Origin: VRUE01 sp963805475
GTDB lineage: Bacteria > Actinomycetota > Thermoleophilia > Solirubrobacterales > 70-9
Reading direction: 5' to 3'
NCBI GenBank assembly: GCA_963805475.1
Contig: CAWDUO010000006.1
Coordinates: 62,001 to 126,000 of the forward strand
Length of the DNA stretch: 64,000 bases
Both the position numbers and the translations under genes were made by a program. A model generated the notes under the pieces. That model was not told the DNA's origin, did no database searches, and saw only the letters and a program-made list of their open reading frames with translations. Within the stretch, counting starts at the first letter, position 1. The number at the start of each line of letters is the position of its first letter. Below, in pieces: positions 10,203-25,141 of this stretch.

Positions 10203-11311
10203 GCGAGCAGATTCCACTCGCCAGGCCGGAGATCGGCGCCCGCGAGGAAGAGCTCGTGCTCCAGGTGCTGCGCTCGGGCCGGCTCTCGCTGGGGCCGATG
10301 GGGGAGCGCTTCGAGCGCGCCTTCGCCGAGTGGCTGGGGGTCGACGACGCCGTCGCCGTCTCCAGCGGCACCACGGCGCTGCACCTCGGCGTGCGGGCGC
10401 TCGGCTGGGGGCCCGGGGACGAGGTTCTGACCAGCCCCTTCAGCTTCGTCGCCTCCGCCAACTGCCTGCTGTACGAGGGGGCGCGGCCGGTCTTCTGCGA
10501 CGTCGACCCGGCCACCCTCGACCTCGACCCGGCGGCCGTCGAGGCGGCGCTCGGCGAGCGCAGCGCCGGCGTCCTGCCGGTCCACATCTTCGGCTACCCG
10601 GCGGCGATGCCGGAGCTGGAGGCGCTCGCCGCCCGCCACGGCCTCGGCCTGCTCGAGGACGCCTGCGAGGCGCTCGGCGCGAGTCGACTCCGAGGGCCGC
10701 GCGGTCGGCGCCCGCGGCAACCTCGCCGCCTTCGCCTTCTACGCCAACAAGCAGATGACGACGGGGGAGGGGGGGATGATCGTGCCCTCCGGGCCCGAGG
10801 TCGCCGCCCGCCTGCGCGCCGAGCGCAACCAGGGCCGCGCCGCCGACATGGGCTGGCTCGACCACGGCGGCCTCGGCTACAACTACCGCCTCTCCGACCT
10901 CGCCGCGGCGCTCGGCGTCGCCCAGGTCGAGAAGCTCGACGGGCTGCTCGCCCGCCGCGCCGCCGTGGCGGCGCTGTACGGGCGAGGCCTGGCCGGGGTC
11001 GAGGGCGTGTCCGCGCCGATCGCCGGCCGCGGCGCCGAGCGGCGCAGCTGGTTCGTCTACGTCGTCCGCCTCGCCGAGGAGATCGACCGCGACGCGACGA
11101 TCGCGCGGCTCGCCGAGCGCGGCGTCGCCTCCAAGGCCTACCTGCCCTGCATCCACCTCTTCCCGCACCTGCGCGAGCTCGGCTGGCGCGAGGGCCAGTT
11201 CCCGGTCGCCGAAGCGGCGGCCGCCCGCTCGCTGGCGCTGCCCTTCTTCCCGGCGATGACCGAGCCAGAGGTCGGGCGCGTGTGCGAGGCTCTGACCGAC
11301 TCGATCCGCTG

Positions 11312-11312
<1 letters not shown>
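10199..11312 (+). CDS. DegT/DnrJ/EryC1/StrS-family PLP aminotransferase (frame change inside)
   Basis: A sugar/nucleotide-sugar-type PLP aminotransferase of about 370 residues. The first part reads IPLARPEIGAREEELV, then SSGTTALHLGVRALGW and the DACEALGA aspartate region; the catalytic lysine is in FYANKQMTTGEGGM. The frame changes near 10682: the second half (from about 10683) runs on one frame over to 11312. Both halves line up with one family protein, so I read this as a one-base indel. It overlaps cimA by ATGA and argH by one base. Substrate unknown; it may be a surface-sugar enzyme. Confidence 0.88.
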
Positions 11313-12673
<1,361 letters not shown>

Positions 12674-12677
<4 letters not shown>

Positions 12678-13250
12678 GCGAGGCCCGCCTCGACGCCGCC
12701 TTCTTCGACCGCGGCGTCCACGACGTCGCCCGCGAGCTGATCGGCTGCCGGCTCTTCCACGCCGGCTGCGGCGGCGTCGATCGTCGAGACCGAGAGCTAC
12801 GAGCGCGACGACCCCGCCTGCCACGCCTACGTCGGCCTGACCGAGCGCACCGCGATGCTGTTCGGGCCGCCCGGCCGCGCCTACGTCTACCTCTCCTACG
12901 GCATCCACAGCCTGCTCAACGCGGTCGCCGAACCGGAGGGCGAGGCGGCCGCGGTGCTGATCCGCGCGCTGGAGCCGACGACCGGGCTGGAGGAGATGCG
13001 CGCGCGCCGCGGCGAGCGGCCCGACGCCGACCTCTGCTCCGGCCCCGGCAAGCTGACCGAGGCGCTGGGCGTCGGCCTCGACGCCAACGGCGCGGACCTC
13101 GCCGCCGACCCGTTCCTGCTCCTGCCGCCGCAGCCGGGCTGGGAGGGGGAGGTCGTCGCCGGTCCGCGCGTCGGGATCACCAAAGCGGTCGAGCGCCCCT
13201 GGCGCTTCTGCCTCGCCGGCAGCCGCTTCGTCTCGCGGCCGCGTCCCTAG
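12674..13250 (+). CDS. DNA-3-methyladenine glycosylase, AAG/MPG type (frame change inside)
   Basis: A base-excision repair glycosylase of about 191 residues of the mammalian-type AAG/MPG fold. N-terminal FFDRGVHDVARELIGCRL is followed, after a frame change near 12776-12781, by IVETESYERDDPACHAYVG, whose first glutamate is the catalytic base in this family. Later motifs are MLFGPPGRAYVYLSYGIH and LCSGPGKLTEALG. The GTG start overlaps the argH stop. The stop TAG (13248-13250) interlocks with the stop of the convergent PBP gene through one CTAG tetramer. Confidence 0.9.
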
Positions 13251-15442
13251 CCGGCGGTGATGCCGCCGCCGGCGCTCGATTCGGGCGCGGCTTCCGGTGC
13301 GGCTTCCGGCGCGGCTTCGGGTTGCGCTTCCGGCTGGGTTCCGGTTCGGGCGCTTCCGGTTCGGGCGCCGTTTCTTCCGGCACGTAGGTTTCTTCTTCTT
13401 CGGACGGCGACGACGAGGACGCCGGGCCCGAGCCCTTCGACTTGGCCGACCTTTCGCTCGCCTTTTCGGCTTCGATTTCCTTCTTGATGCTTTCCCAGGA
13501 CGAGATCACGCTCGCCCAGATCTCGGCCGGGAAGGTGCCGCCCTGGACCGGCCCGCCGTTGTACAGCGTCATCATCGGCGTCACCGTGTCGGCGTAGCCG
13601 ACCCAGACGCAGGCGGTCACTTCGCGGGTCCCGCCGCAGAACCAGGCGTCGCCGCTTTCCTCGGTGGTGCCGGTCTTGCCCCACTGTTCGGGGGCGCCGA
13701 TGTCGGCGTGGGTCCCGGTGCCCGACTGGACGACCGTTTCGAGGATGCTCTTCGCCTCCTTGGCGGTGCCTTCGGAGATCACCTGGTCGTGCAGCGGAGT
13801 CGTTGTCGCCGCCGCGGATCGTGTGGCCTTCCTGGTCGGTCACCTGCGTGTAGGAGACGGGGCTGTCGCCCGGCTCGGGCGCGAGCGTGCCGCTGACCCG
13901 GTCGCCGCCGTTGCCGATCGTCGAGTAGGCGTAGGCCCAGCCGAGCGGCGAGACCCCTTCCTCGAGCCCGCCGAGGACCATCGCCGGGTTGGTCGAGATC
14001 GGGTCGCGATAGCCCATCCTGTGGATCGTCGACGCGATCGAGCGGGTGCGGTCGGCGATCGTCTTGCCCTTCAGCCCTTCGAGCGCGAGCTGGGAGTAGA
14101 TCGAGTTGTCCGAGTAGGTCGTCGCGCAGACCAGGTCGCAGGAGCCGAGGTAGGCGCCTTCGTCGTTGTGGACGACGAAGGTTTCGCCGCCGTGCTTGCC
14201 GAAGTGGAATTCCTGCGGCGCCGATTCGTAGGTCGTGTAGGGGGAGATGCCCTCTTCGAGCGCGGTGACGAGCTCGAACGGCTTGATCGAGGAGCCGGGC
14301 TGGCGGCGGCCCTGGGTGGCGATGTTGAACGGCTTGGTTTCGAAGTTCGGCCCGCCGACCATCGCCATGATGCCGGCGTTCTTGTTGTCGATCACGACGA
14401 CCGAGGCGGTCGGCGGCAGGTAGCCGAGGTAGCTGTTGACGGCTTCTTCGGCGGCGTTCTGGAGGCGCAGGTTGAGCGTCGTCTTGACTTTGAGGCCGCC
14501 GAAGAAGGTCTTCGCCGCGCCGTAGCGTTCGACCAGCTGCTGACGCAGCCAGGCGGTGAAGTAGGGCGCCTTCGAGTCGAGCGTCGGGGCGTGGATGTCG
14601 CTCGGCGCCGGCAGCGCCTGCTGGACCCCTTCTTCGTACTGCGCCTGGGTGATGTAGCCCTGTTCGAGCATCTTTTCGAGCACCAGGTTGCGCCGCCCGA
14701 GGGCGTTTTCGGGGTAGATCTTCGGGTCGAAGGCCGAGGGCGAGGCGATGATCCCCGCCAGCGTCGCCGCCTCCCACGGCTCGAGCACCGAGGCGCAGGG
14801 CTCCTCCTGCGTGCCGCAGCCCGGATGGGCGCGGCCGAAGTAGGTGCGGGCGGCCGCCTCGATCCCGTAGGCGCCCTCGCCGAAGTAGATCGTGTTGAGG
14901 TACTCGGTGAGGATTTTGTCCTTGCTCCAGTGATGCTCGAGCCGGTAGGCGAGCGCCGCCTCGCGGAACTTCTCCAGGATCGTGCGGCTGCCTTCGGCCT
15001 CGAGCGCGTTCTTGACGAACTGCTCGGTGATCGTCGAGGCGCCCTGTTCGGCGCTCTGGCTGAGCAGGTCCCTGACGAGGGCGCGGCCGATGCCCTGGAA
15101 GTCGACGCCGTTGTGTTCGTAGAAGCGCGCGTCCTCGATCGAGACCACCGCGTTCTTGACGTTGGGGGAGATCTGGCTCGAGCTGAGCAGGATCTTGTTC
15201 TGGTTGCTGGTCAGCGTGCCGATCGGCTCGCCGGTCGAGTCGAAGACCTCGCTGTTCTTCGCCGCCTTGAACTCGGCGAAGTTGTAGATCGCCGGCAGGT
15301 CGCGGGAGACCGCGGTCATCATGCCGAAGACCATCGAGACGATCGCGAGGACGCCGAGGCCGAAGAGCACGAAGAGGATGCGCAGCTTCTTCAGGCGCGG
15401 CTTAGTGCGTGGGCCCGCCAAGAGGAGGCGGCAGTCTAGCAT
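13247..15442 (-). CDS. class A penicillin-binding protein (bifunctional; frame changes in C-terminal part)
   Basis: A membrane-anchored peptidoglycan glycosyltransferase/transpeptidase of about 730 residues. After an N-terminal membrane helix (LRILFVLFGLGVLAIVSMVF), the GT51 domain shows EDARFYEHNGVDFQGIGRA and the STITEQ motif. The transpeptidase domain shows the serine motif GSSIKPF, SDN, and KTGT near the end. Frames change near 13793-13800 and again near 13335-13343; the last frame gives a Pro/Glu/Ala-rich tail ending GGGITAG. Start ATG 15442 lies only 8 bp from the divergent tyrS start; a TTG seven codons further in is possible. GAA codons for glutamate are unusually favoured. Confidence 0.92.
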   Translation of the reverse strand: MLDCRLLLAGPRTKPRLKKLRILFVLFGLGVLAIVSMVFGMMTAVSRDLPAIYNFAEFKAAKNSEVFDSTGEPIGTLTSNQNKILLSSSQISPNVKNAVVSIEDARFYEHNGVDFQGIGRALVRDLLSQSAEQGASTITEQFVKNALEAEGSRTILEKFREAALAYRLEHHWSKDKILTEYLNTIYFGEGAYGIEAAARTYFGRAHPGCGTQEEPCASVLEPWEAATLAGIIASPSAFDPKIYPENALGRRNLVLEKMLEQGYITQAQYEEGVQQALPAPSDIHAPTLDSKAPYFTAWLRQQLVERYGAAKTFFGGLKVKTTLNLRLQNAAEEAVNSYLGYLPPTASVVVIDNKNAGIMAMVGGPNFETKPFNIATQGRRQPGSSIKPFELVTALEEGISPYTTYESAPQEFHFGKHGGETFVVHNDEGAYLGSCDLVCATTYSDNSIYSQLALEGLKGKTIADRTRSIASTIHRMGYRDPISTNPAMVLGGLEEGVSPLGWAYAYSTIGNGGDRVSGTLAPEPGDSPVSYTQVTDQEGHTIRGGDNDSAARPGDLRRHRQGGEEHPRNGRPVGHRDPRRHRRPRTVGQDRHHRGKRRRLVLRRDPRSDRLRLGRLRRHGDADDDAVQRRAGPGRHLPGRDLGERDLVLGKHQEGNRSRKGERKVGQVEGLGPGVLVVAVRRRRNLRAGRNGARTGSARTGTQPEAQPEAAPEAAPEAAPESSAGGGITAG

Positions 15443-15449
15443 TGCGATC

Positions 15450-16610
15450 TTGCCGGATCTGACGAAGAATGCGGTCGACGTGCTGCCCGAGGGGATGCTC
15501 GCCGAGCAGCTCGCGGCCGGCCGGCCGCTGCGGGTCAAGCTCGGGATCGACCCGACCACCGCCGACATCCACCTCGGCCACACCGTCGTGCTGGAGAAGC
15601 TGCGCGAGTTCCAGCTGGCGGGGCACCAGGTGGTGCTGATCGTCGGCGACTTCACCGCGCGGGTCGGCGATCCCAGCGGCCGCTCGGCCCAGCGACCGGT
15701 GCCGAGCGCCGGGGAGATCGCAGCCAACGCGGCCACCTACCAGGAGCAGGCCTTCAAGATTCTCGACCGCGAGCGGACCGAGGTCCGCTTCAACAGCGAG
15801 TGGCTGCGGATGGCGCCGGAGGAGCTGCTGGGCCTGCTGGCGACGACGACGGTGGCGCGGCTGCTGGAGCGCGACGACTTCCAGAAGCGGATGGCGGCCG
15901 GGCACCCGGTCGCGGCGCTGGAGCTGCTCTACCCGCTGCTTCAGGGCTACGACTCGGTCGCCGTCGAGGCCGACGTCGAGCTGGGGGGGACCGACCAGAA
16001 GTTCAACCTGCTCTTCGCCCGCGACGTGCAGGCGGCCTACGGACGCAAGCCGCAGTCGATCCTGACGATGCCGATCCTGGTCGGCGTCGACGGGACGCGG
16101 AAGATGAGCAAGTCGCTCGGCAACTACGTCGGCGTGACCGAGGCGCCGGAGGAGATGTTCGGCAAGCTGATGCGGATCCCCGACGAGGCGATGCCGGACT
16201 ACTTCCGCCTGCTGCTCGGCGCCGAGCGGCCGGACACGCCGCCCAACGAGGCCAAGCGGCAGCTCGGCCGGCGGATCGTCGCCCGCTTCCACGGCGAGTC
16301 CGAGGCGGAGGCCGCCGAGGCGCACTTCGACCGCCTCTTCGTCCGCCACGAGGCGCCCGAGGAGATCGAGGAGCTGGGGCTGGGCGCCTTCGCCGGCGAG
16401 AACGGCGGGGCGGTGCACCTGCCCCGGCTGATGGCCGAGGCCTTCGGGATCAGCTCCAGCGAGGCGCGCCGGCTGCTCGGCCAGGGCGGCGTCAAGCTGG
16501 ACGGGGAGCCGATTCCCGCCGGCACGCTCGACCTCGAGCCGGCCGCGCTGGAGGGCCGGGTGCTCCAGGTCGGCAAGCGCCGCTTCCGCCGCCTGCGCGG
16601 CGGCGCCTGA
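15450..16610 (+). CDS. tyrS: tyrosyl-tRNA synthetase
   Basis: TyrS, about 386 residues, class I synthetase charging tRNA-Tyr. The HIGH-type motif is HLGH within KLGIDPTTADIHLGH, and the KMSKS loop is KMSKSLGNYVG; a C-terminal S4 RNA-binding domain (about 320-386) carries SSEARRLLGQGGVKLDGEPI. TTG 15450 is preferred because it keeps the usual LTKNAVDVLPEG lead-in; ATG 15493 would be a shorter start. It is divergent from the PBP gene with essentially no intergenic DNA. The rRNA promoter begins directly after its stop. Confidence 0.93.
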   Translation: MPDLTKNAVDVLPEGMLAEQLAAGRPLRVKLGIDPTTADIHLGHTVVLEKLREFQLAGHQVVLIVGDFTARVGDPSGRSAQRPVPSAGEIAANAATYQEQAFKILDRERTEVRFNSEWLRMAPEELLGLLATTTVARLLERDDFQKRMAAGHPVAALELLYPLLQGYDSVAVEADVELGGTDQKFNLLFARDVQAAYGRKPQSILTMPILVGVDGTRKMSKSLGNYVGVTEAPEEMFGKLMRIPDEAMPDYFRLLLGAERPDTPPNEAKRQLGRRIVARFHGESEAEAAEAHFDRLFVRHEAPEEIEELGLGAFAGENGGAVHLPRLMAEAFGISSSEARRLLGQGGVKLDGEPIPAGTLDLEPAALEGRVLQVGKRRFRRLRGGA

Positions 16611-16618
16611 GCCGGCGC

Positions 16619-16647
16619 TAGGCAAACCGCCGTGGCGGCGCTATACT
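16619..16647 (+). promoter_or_regulatory. probable rRNA operon promoter
   Basis: A TATACT -10 hexamer (16642-16647) lies 17 bases downstream of TAGGCA (16619-16624), which matches the -35 consensus at four of six positions. It begins nine bases after the tyrS stop and about 250 bases before the 16S gene, so position and quality suit the rrn promoter. No second promoter copy was recognised in the leader. Confidence 0.6.
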
Positions 16648-16895
16648 CCCGCGTCCCTCTGGGATTGGCCCTGTGCCGTCCCATGCGCAAACGGCGGCGA
16701 GTCCCGCCGCAGAGGCGCAGCGGTCTTTGAAAACTGAGCAGCGTGCACTCCGCGGACCCTCGGGTCTGTGGATTGTTTGAGCCCGATCCACTCGGCTCGT
16801 CAGCGTGCCGAGTGGTCTGATTTACCCGTCATGCCGGTCGCCATGCTTGTGTACCCGGCGACCAGCCAGGCATGACCACTCTCTGTAAGAAGTGC
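16648..16895 (+). other. rRNA leader with boxA-like element, 5' arm of 16S processing stem and a local hairpin
   Basis: This 248-base leader contains TCTTTGAAAACTGAG (16724-16738), a boxA-like antitermination element. Bases 16720-16743 are complementary to 18501-18524 beyond the 16S 3' end (12 perfect pairs at the core GAGCAGCG side and more with small mismatches), forming the RNase III-type stem around 16S. Before 16S there is also a strong local hairpin in which GTCATGCC near 16828 pairs with GGCATGAC near 16869. There is no coding signal. Confidence 0.65.
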
Positions 16896-18442
<1,547 letters not shown>

Positions 18443-18654
18443 TAGGGAGATTTCTCTAGAACGTCGACCGGGCTCCCCAGCGGCATACCGCCGCTGGGAA
18501 CGCTGCTCAGTTTTGAGAGACCGCCGGCGGAAGAACCGCCGCGTGTGCCTCGGTGGACCTTGAAAACTGCACATGGCCAAGACATGAGCCCGTCATTGCG
18601 ACGGGCTCTGGGTAATTAATTACACGACCTATACACGATGTGTACAGGTCGCTC
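18443..18654 (+). other. 16S-23S internal transcribed spacer without tRNA
   Basis: This 212-base spacer holds no cloverleaf and no T-loop signature, so there is no tRNA-Ile or tRNA-Ala gene. It contains a small hairpin around TCTAG..CTAGA near 18441-18460, a hairpin CCCAGCGG/CCGCTGGG near 18477-18498, the 3' arm of the 16S stem (18501-18524), and the 5' arm of the 23S stem (18551-18581). A further AT-richer stretch, including TTAATTAATTACACG, precedes 23S. Confidence 0.75.
18551..18581 (+). other. 5' arm of 23S processing stem (3' arm 21672-21702)
   Basis: The 31 bases at 18551-18581 pair with 21672-21702 downstream of 23S. The core TGAAAACTGCACA is complementary to TGTGCAGTTTTCA without mismatch, and the flanks pair with few mismatches on both sides, including GG-CCAAG against CTTGG. 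This is the expected RNase III cleavage stem of 23S pre-rRNA. Confidence 0.75.
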
Positions 18655-21660
<3,006 letters not shown>

Positions 21661-21721
21661 GTTTTTACCCTCTTGGTCTTGTGCAGTTTTCAGGGCCCGC
21701 CGTGGGCGGTCTCGCAAAATT

Positions 21722-21838
21722 TCCGGTGGCGCATAGCGAGGGGGAAACACCTCTTCCCATTCCGAACAGAGCAGTTAAGCCCCTCAGCGCCGATGGTACT
21801 TGGAGGGCAGCCTCCTGGGAGAGTAGGTCGCCGCCGGA
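21722..21838 (+). rRNA. rrf: 5S ribosomal RNA
   Basis: A 117-base 5S rRNA. The ends TCCGGTGGCG and CGCCGCCGGA form the terminal helix, and the internal landmarks CCATTCCGAACAGAGCAGTTAAG and GGGAGAGTAGGTCGCCGCC are present. It follows 23S by about 60 bases that hold the 3' arm of the 23S stem. Confidence 0.93.
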
Positions 21839-21840
21839 TT

Positions 21841-22038
21841 TTAGCTCTGCGCCGCGAAGCGATCGATCGCGGCGCTCCAGGCGCCGGTGCTGCGCGAAGC
21901 GCGCGGCCGGTGCCTGGCCTCGCATGGCCGGCCGGTCTCGACCGGCTCGAGGCCGTACTCGCCAAGGGTCGCGAAGTCGATCACCAGGTCGGCGGCGTCG
22001 GCCGCTCGGGTGCTGAAGGTCTTTTTCGTATCGAACAT
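21841..22038 (-). CDS. small hypothetical protein
   Basis: A 65-residue minus-strand ORF between 5S and murA, starting MFDTKKTFSTRAADAADLV and continuing IDFATLGEYGLEPVE before a basic, Arg-rich tail. The N-terminal half has a clear coding-like composition (mixed Asp/Ala/Leu helix), whereas the tail overlaps the hairpin next to 5S and may be out of frame. No clear ribosome binding site precedes it. I do not recognise a family. It could be a small real gene or chance. Confidence 0.4.
   Translation of the reverse strand: MFDTKKTFSTRAADAADLVIDFATLGEYGLEPVETGRPCEARHRPRASRSTGAWSAAIDRFAAQS
21849..21875. terminator. hairpin after 5S, possible rRNA operon terminator
   Basis: GCGCCGCGA and TCGCGGCGC form a perfect 9-bp stem around a 9-base loop, starting ten bases after 5S. 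No U-run follows, so on the plus strand it would be a non-canonical (I-type) terminator. A TTTTA lies between 5S and the stem. The hairpin also falls within the end of the small minus-strand ORF. Confidence 0.45.
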
Positions 22039-22136
22039 GAGTTCGACTCTACGGTTGCCCTCGGACGGCTTGCCGTTTCTGCAGGCGTTCTTGCATTTCG
22101 TGCCTGGAAGGGACTGCCGGTACCCTAGCCGGACCC

Positions 22137-23436
22137 ATGGAGAAGTTCGTGATCGACGGAGGCGTGCCGCTCTCGGGCGAGCTGACGCCCGCCGGCAACA
22201 AGAACGCGGCCCTGCCGATCCTCGCCGCCTGCCTGCTGACCGAGGAGGAGCTGCTGCTGCACCGGGTGCCGCGGATCCGCGACACCGAGGCGCAGATCGC
22301 GCTGCTGGAGCGGCTCGGGGTCGAGGTCGCCTGGGTCGGCGACAACAGCCTCCGTCTCTGCGCGCGGCGCGGTCTCCGACGCCGAGGTCGACGAGGAGCT
22401 CTCCAAGCAGATCCGCGCCTCGTTCCTGCTCGCCGGGCCGCTGCTGGCGCGCTTCGGCGAGGCGCGGATGCCGCCGCCCGGCGGCGACTTCATCGGCCGC
22501 CGCCGGCTCGACGCCCACCTCGACGCCTTCGCCGACCTCGGCGCCGCGGTCGAGGGCGACCGCTGGATCGAGCTGAAGGCGCCGGCCGGCGGGCTGCGTC
22601 CCTGCGCGATCTTCATGGACGAGCCCTCGGTGATGGGGACCGAGAACGCGCTGATGGCGGCGGCGCTGACGCCGGGGCCGACGACGATCTCCAACGCCGC
22701 CTGCGAGCCGCACGTGCAGGACCTGGCGCGCCTGCTGAGCGCGATGGGCTCCGAGGTGAGCGGGATCGGCTCCAACGTGATGACCGTGCACGGGCGCGAC
22801 CGGCTCGGCGGCGCCGAGCACACGATCTCGCCCGACCACATCGAGGTCGGCAGCTTCATGGCGCTGGCCGCGGCGACCGGGCGGCGAGCTGCGGATCCGC
22901 GACGCGGCGCCGGCCGACCTGCTGATGGTGCGGCGCCAGTTCCGCCGCCTCGGCCTGGAGTCGCAGATCGAGGGCGAGGACGTGATCGTCCCGCCCGAGC
23001 AGCGCCTGCGGATCAAGGCCGACGTCGGCGACGCGATCCCGAAGATCGAGGACGGCCCCTGGCCGGCCTTCCCCGCCGACCTGACCTCGATCGCCCTCGC
23101 CCTCGCCACCCAGGCCGACGGCGAGGTCCTGATCTTCGAGAAGATGTTCGAGAACCGCCTCTTCTTCGTCGACAAGCTGGTCGCGATGGGCGCTCGGATC
23201 ACGCTCTGCGATCCCCACCGGGCGATCGTCAGCGGTCCGAGCCGGCTTCACGGCGAGCGGGTCGAGAGCCCCGACATCAGGGCCGGGATGGCGATGCTCA
23301 TCGCCGCCCTGGCGGCCGAGGGCGCTCGGAGATCGGCAACATCCGCCAGATCGACCGCGGCTACGAGGCGATCGACGAGCGCCTGCGCGGCCTCGGCGCG
23401 CGGATCGAACGGGTCTCTGCGGAGATCCCCGCCTAG
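22137..23436 (+). CDS. murA: UDP-N-acetylglucosamine 1-carboxyvinyltransferase (three frame changes)
   Basis: MurA, about 432 residues, catalyses the first committed step of peptidoglycan synthesis (enolpyruvyl transfer from PEP to UDP-GlcNAc). It begins MEKFVIDGGVPLSGELTPAGNKNAALPILA, of which the NKNA motif is diagnostic, and continues FMDEPSVMGTENALMAAALTPG and FENRLFFVDKLVAMGARI. Frames change near 22362-22372, 22876-22884 and 23318-23330, while family similarity is continuous, ending GYEAIDERLRGLGARIERV. As an essential gene, three shifts argue for sequencing indels. The usual active-site Cys loop region was not resolved with confidence. Confidence 0.92.
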
Positions 23437-23472
23437 CAGGCTTTCGGCGCTCACTCTCGTAAGGTCAGGCGC

Positions 23473-24464
23473 ATGATCCACCCGATCCCCCCGGGAACGC
23501 GCGACATCCTGCCCGACGAGATGCGGGAGCTGCGCCGTCTGCACCTCGCCCTGGTCGAGGTCTTCGAGAGCCGCGGCTACGGCGAGGTGGCGACGCCCGC
23601 GATCGAGTACGACGAGGTGCTGGCGCGCGGCGACGGCCGCGCCGCCGGCTCCGCCTACCGCTTCTTCGACGAGCGCGGCGACCTGCTGGCGCTGCGCTCC
23701 GACATGACCGTGCCGATCGCCCGGCTGGTCGCCTCGCGCTACGCCGACGCCGAGCGCCCGCTGCGCTTCTGCTACCTCGCCAACGCCTTCCGCGCGGTGC
23801 GCCCGCAGCGCGGCCAGATGCGCGAGTTCGCCCAGGCCGGGGTGGAGCTGATCGGCGCGCCGGCGCCGCAGGGCACGGTCGAGGTGGTCGAGGTGCTGGA
23901 GGCGGCGCTCGACGCGGCCGGGCTCGACCGCGCGGTGATCGGGCTCGGCGACGCCGACCTCTACCGCCAGCTGCTGAGCGAGCTGGAGGTCGAGGGCGAG
24001 GCGCGCGACGCGATCCTCGCGCGGCTGGCGACGCACGACCTGGTCGGGCTCGAGCTCGAGCTCACGCAGGCCGGGATCGGCGAGGAGCAGGTGCGCACCT
24101 GCGTCGCCCTCTCGCAGCTGCGCGGCGGCCGCGAGGTGCTGGAGCAGGCGCGCGCGATCGGCGGCGCGGCGGTCGAGCGGGCGACGGCGCGCCTCGGGGA
24201 GACCTTCGAGGCGCTGGAAGGAGCGCGGCGCCGCCGGGCGCGTCCAGCTCGACCTCGGGCTGCTGCGCGACCTCGGCTACTACAGCGGCGCGATCCTCGA
24301 GGTCTACGACCCGGCGCTCGGCCACGTGCTCGGCGGCGGCGGCCGCTACGACGGGCTGCTCAAGCGCTTCGGCGTCGACCTGCCGGCGGCCGGGCTTCGC
24401 GCTCTACCTGGAGCGCGTCCACGTCGCCCAGATGGAGGAGTCGCGACGGGGGGGCTCGCAATGA
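23473..24464 (+). CDS. hisZ: ATP phosphoribosyltransferase regulatory subunit (two frame changes)
   Basis: HisZ, about 330 residues, a HisRS-like protein that lacks aminoacylation and instead forms a complex with short HisG. It starts IPPGTRDILPDEMRELRRL; the class II motif 2 appears as FRAVRPQRGQMREFAQAGVEL, and motif 3 as LGGGGRYDGLLKRFG. Frames change near 24221-24226 and 24386-24392. It ends in ATGA overlapping hisG. The immediate hisG neighbour of short type makes HisZ the better call over HisS. Confidence 0.9.
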
Positions 24465-25141
24465 GCGTCGAGGTCGCGGGCACCGCCGAGGCGAAGCCGG
24501 ACGGCCCGCTGAAGCTGGCGGTGCCGCGCGGCGCGCTGCTCGACGGCACGCTCGACGTGCTCGACGCGGCCGGCGTCGACACGGCCGCGGTGCGCTCGGA
24601 GTCGCGTGCGCTGATCTTCCCGGGGGAGGGGATGACGCTGGTGACGATGCGGCCCTCCGACGTGCCGACCTATGTCGAGGCCGGCGCCGCCGACGTCGGC
24701 ATCACCGGCAAGGACGTGCTGCTCGAGCAGTCCGACCGGATGGTCTACGAGCTGCTCGACCTCGGCTACGGCCGCTGCCGCATGGTGCTCGCCGGGCGCA
24801 AGGGCGACGCAGCGCTGGGCGAGTCGCAGCGGCGCCTGGGGATGATGCGGATCGCGACCAAGTACCCGCGCATCGCCGAGCGCCACTTCGAGTCGACCGG
24901 CCGCCAGGTCGAGACGATCGAGGTCAAGGGCTCGGTCGAGCTGGCGCCGCTGATCGGCCTCGCCGACGGCATCGTCGACCTCGTCGCCACCGGCCGCACG
25001 CTGGAGGAGAACGACCTCGAGGTGCGCGAGGAGATCGTCGAGTGCACGGCCCGGTTCGTCGCGAACCGGGTGGCGCACAAGCTGCGGGCGGCGGAGATCG
25101 ACGAGTTGACGGGGCGGTTGCGGGAGGCGACGGGGGGATGA
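24461..25141 (+). CDS. hisG: ATP phosphoribosyltransferase, short form
   Basis: HisG(S), 226 residues, catalyses the first step of histidine synthesis (ATP plus PRPP to phosphoribosyl-ATP). It lacks the C-terminal ACT-like regulatory domain of the long form and so needs HisZ. Motifs are LKLAVPRGALLDGTLDVL, the GAADVGITGKDVLLE loop, and the PRPP-binding ELAPLIGLADGIVDLVATG. The frame is intact, in contrast with its neighbours. It overlaps hisZ and hisD by four bases each. Confidence 0.95.
   Translation: MSVEVAGTAEAKPDGPLKLAVPRGALLDGTLDVLDAAGVDTAAVRSESRALIFPGEGMTLVTMRPSDVPTYVEAGAADVGITGKDVLLEQSDRMVYELLDLGYGRCRMVLAGRKGDAALGESQRRLGMMRIATKYPRIAERHFESTGRQVETIEVKGSVELAPLIGLADGIVDLVATGRTLEENDLEVREEIVECTARFVANRVAHKLRAAEIDELTGRLREATGG

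Noticed and set aside
16809..16819. Partial match of the dispersed motif (reverse of AATCAGACC) in the rRNA leader
   Set aside because: Only nine bases match and the flanking repeats are absent; chance is likely.
18443..18654. tRNA genes in the 16S-23S spacer
   Set aside because: No T-loop GGTTCRANYCC signature or acceptor pairing found on either strand; none seen elsewhere in the window either.
23473..24464. Histidyl-tRNA synthetase (hisS) call for the HisRS-like gene
   Set aside because: It is coupled to a short-form hisG and lacks a typical anticodon-binding domain, so hisZ fits better.
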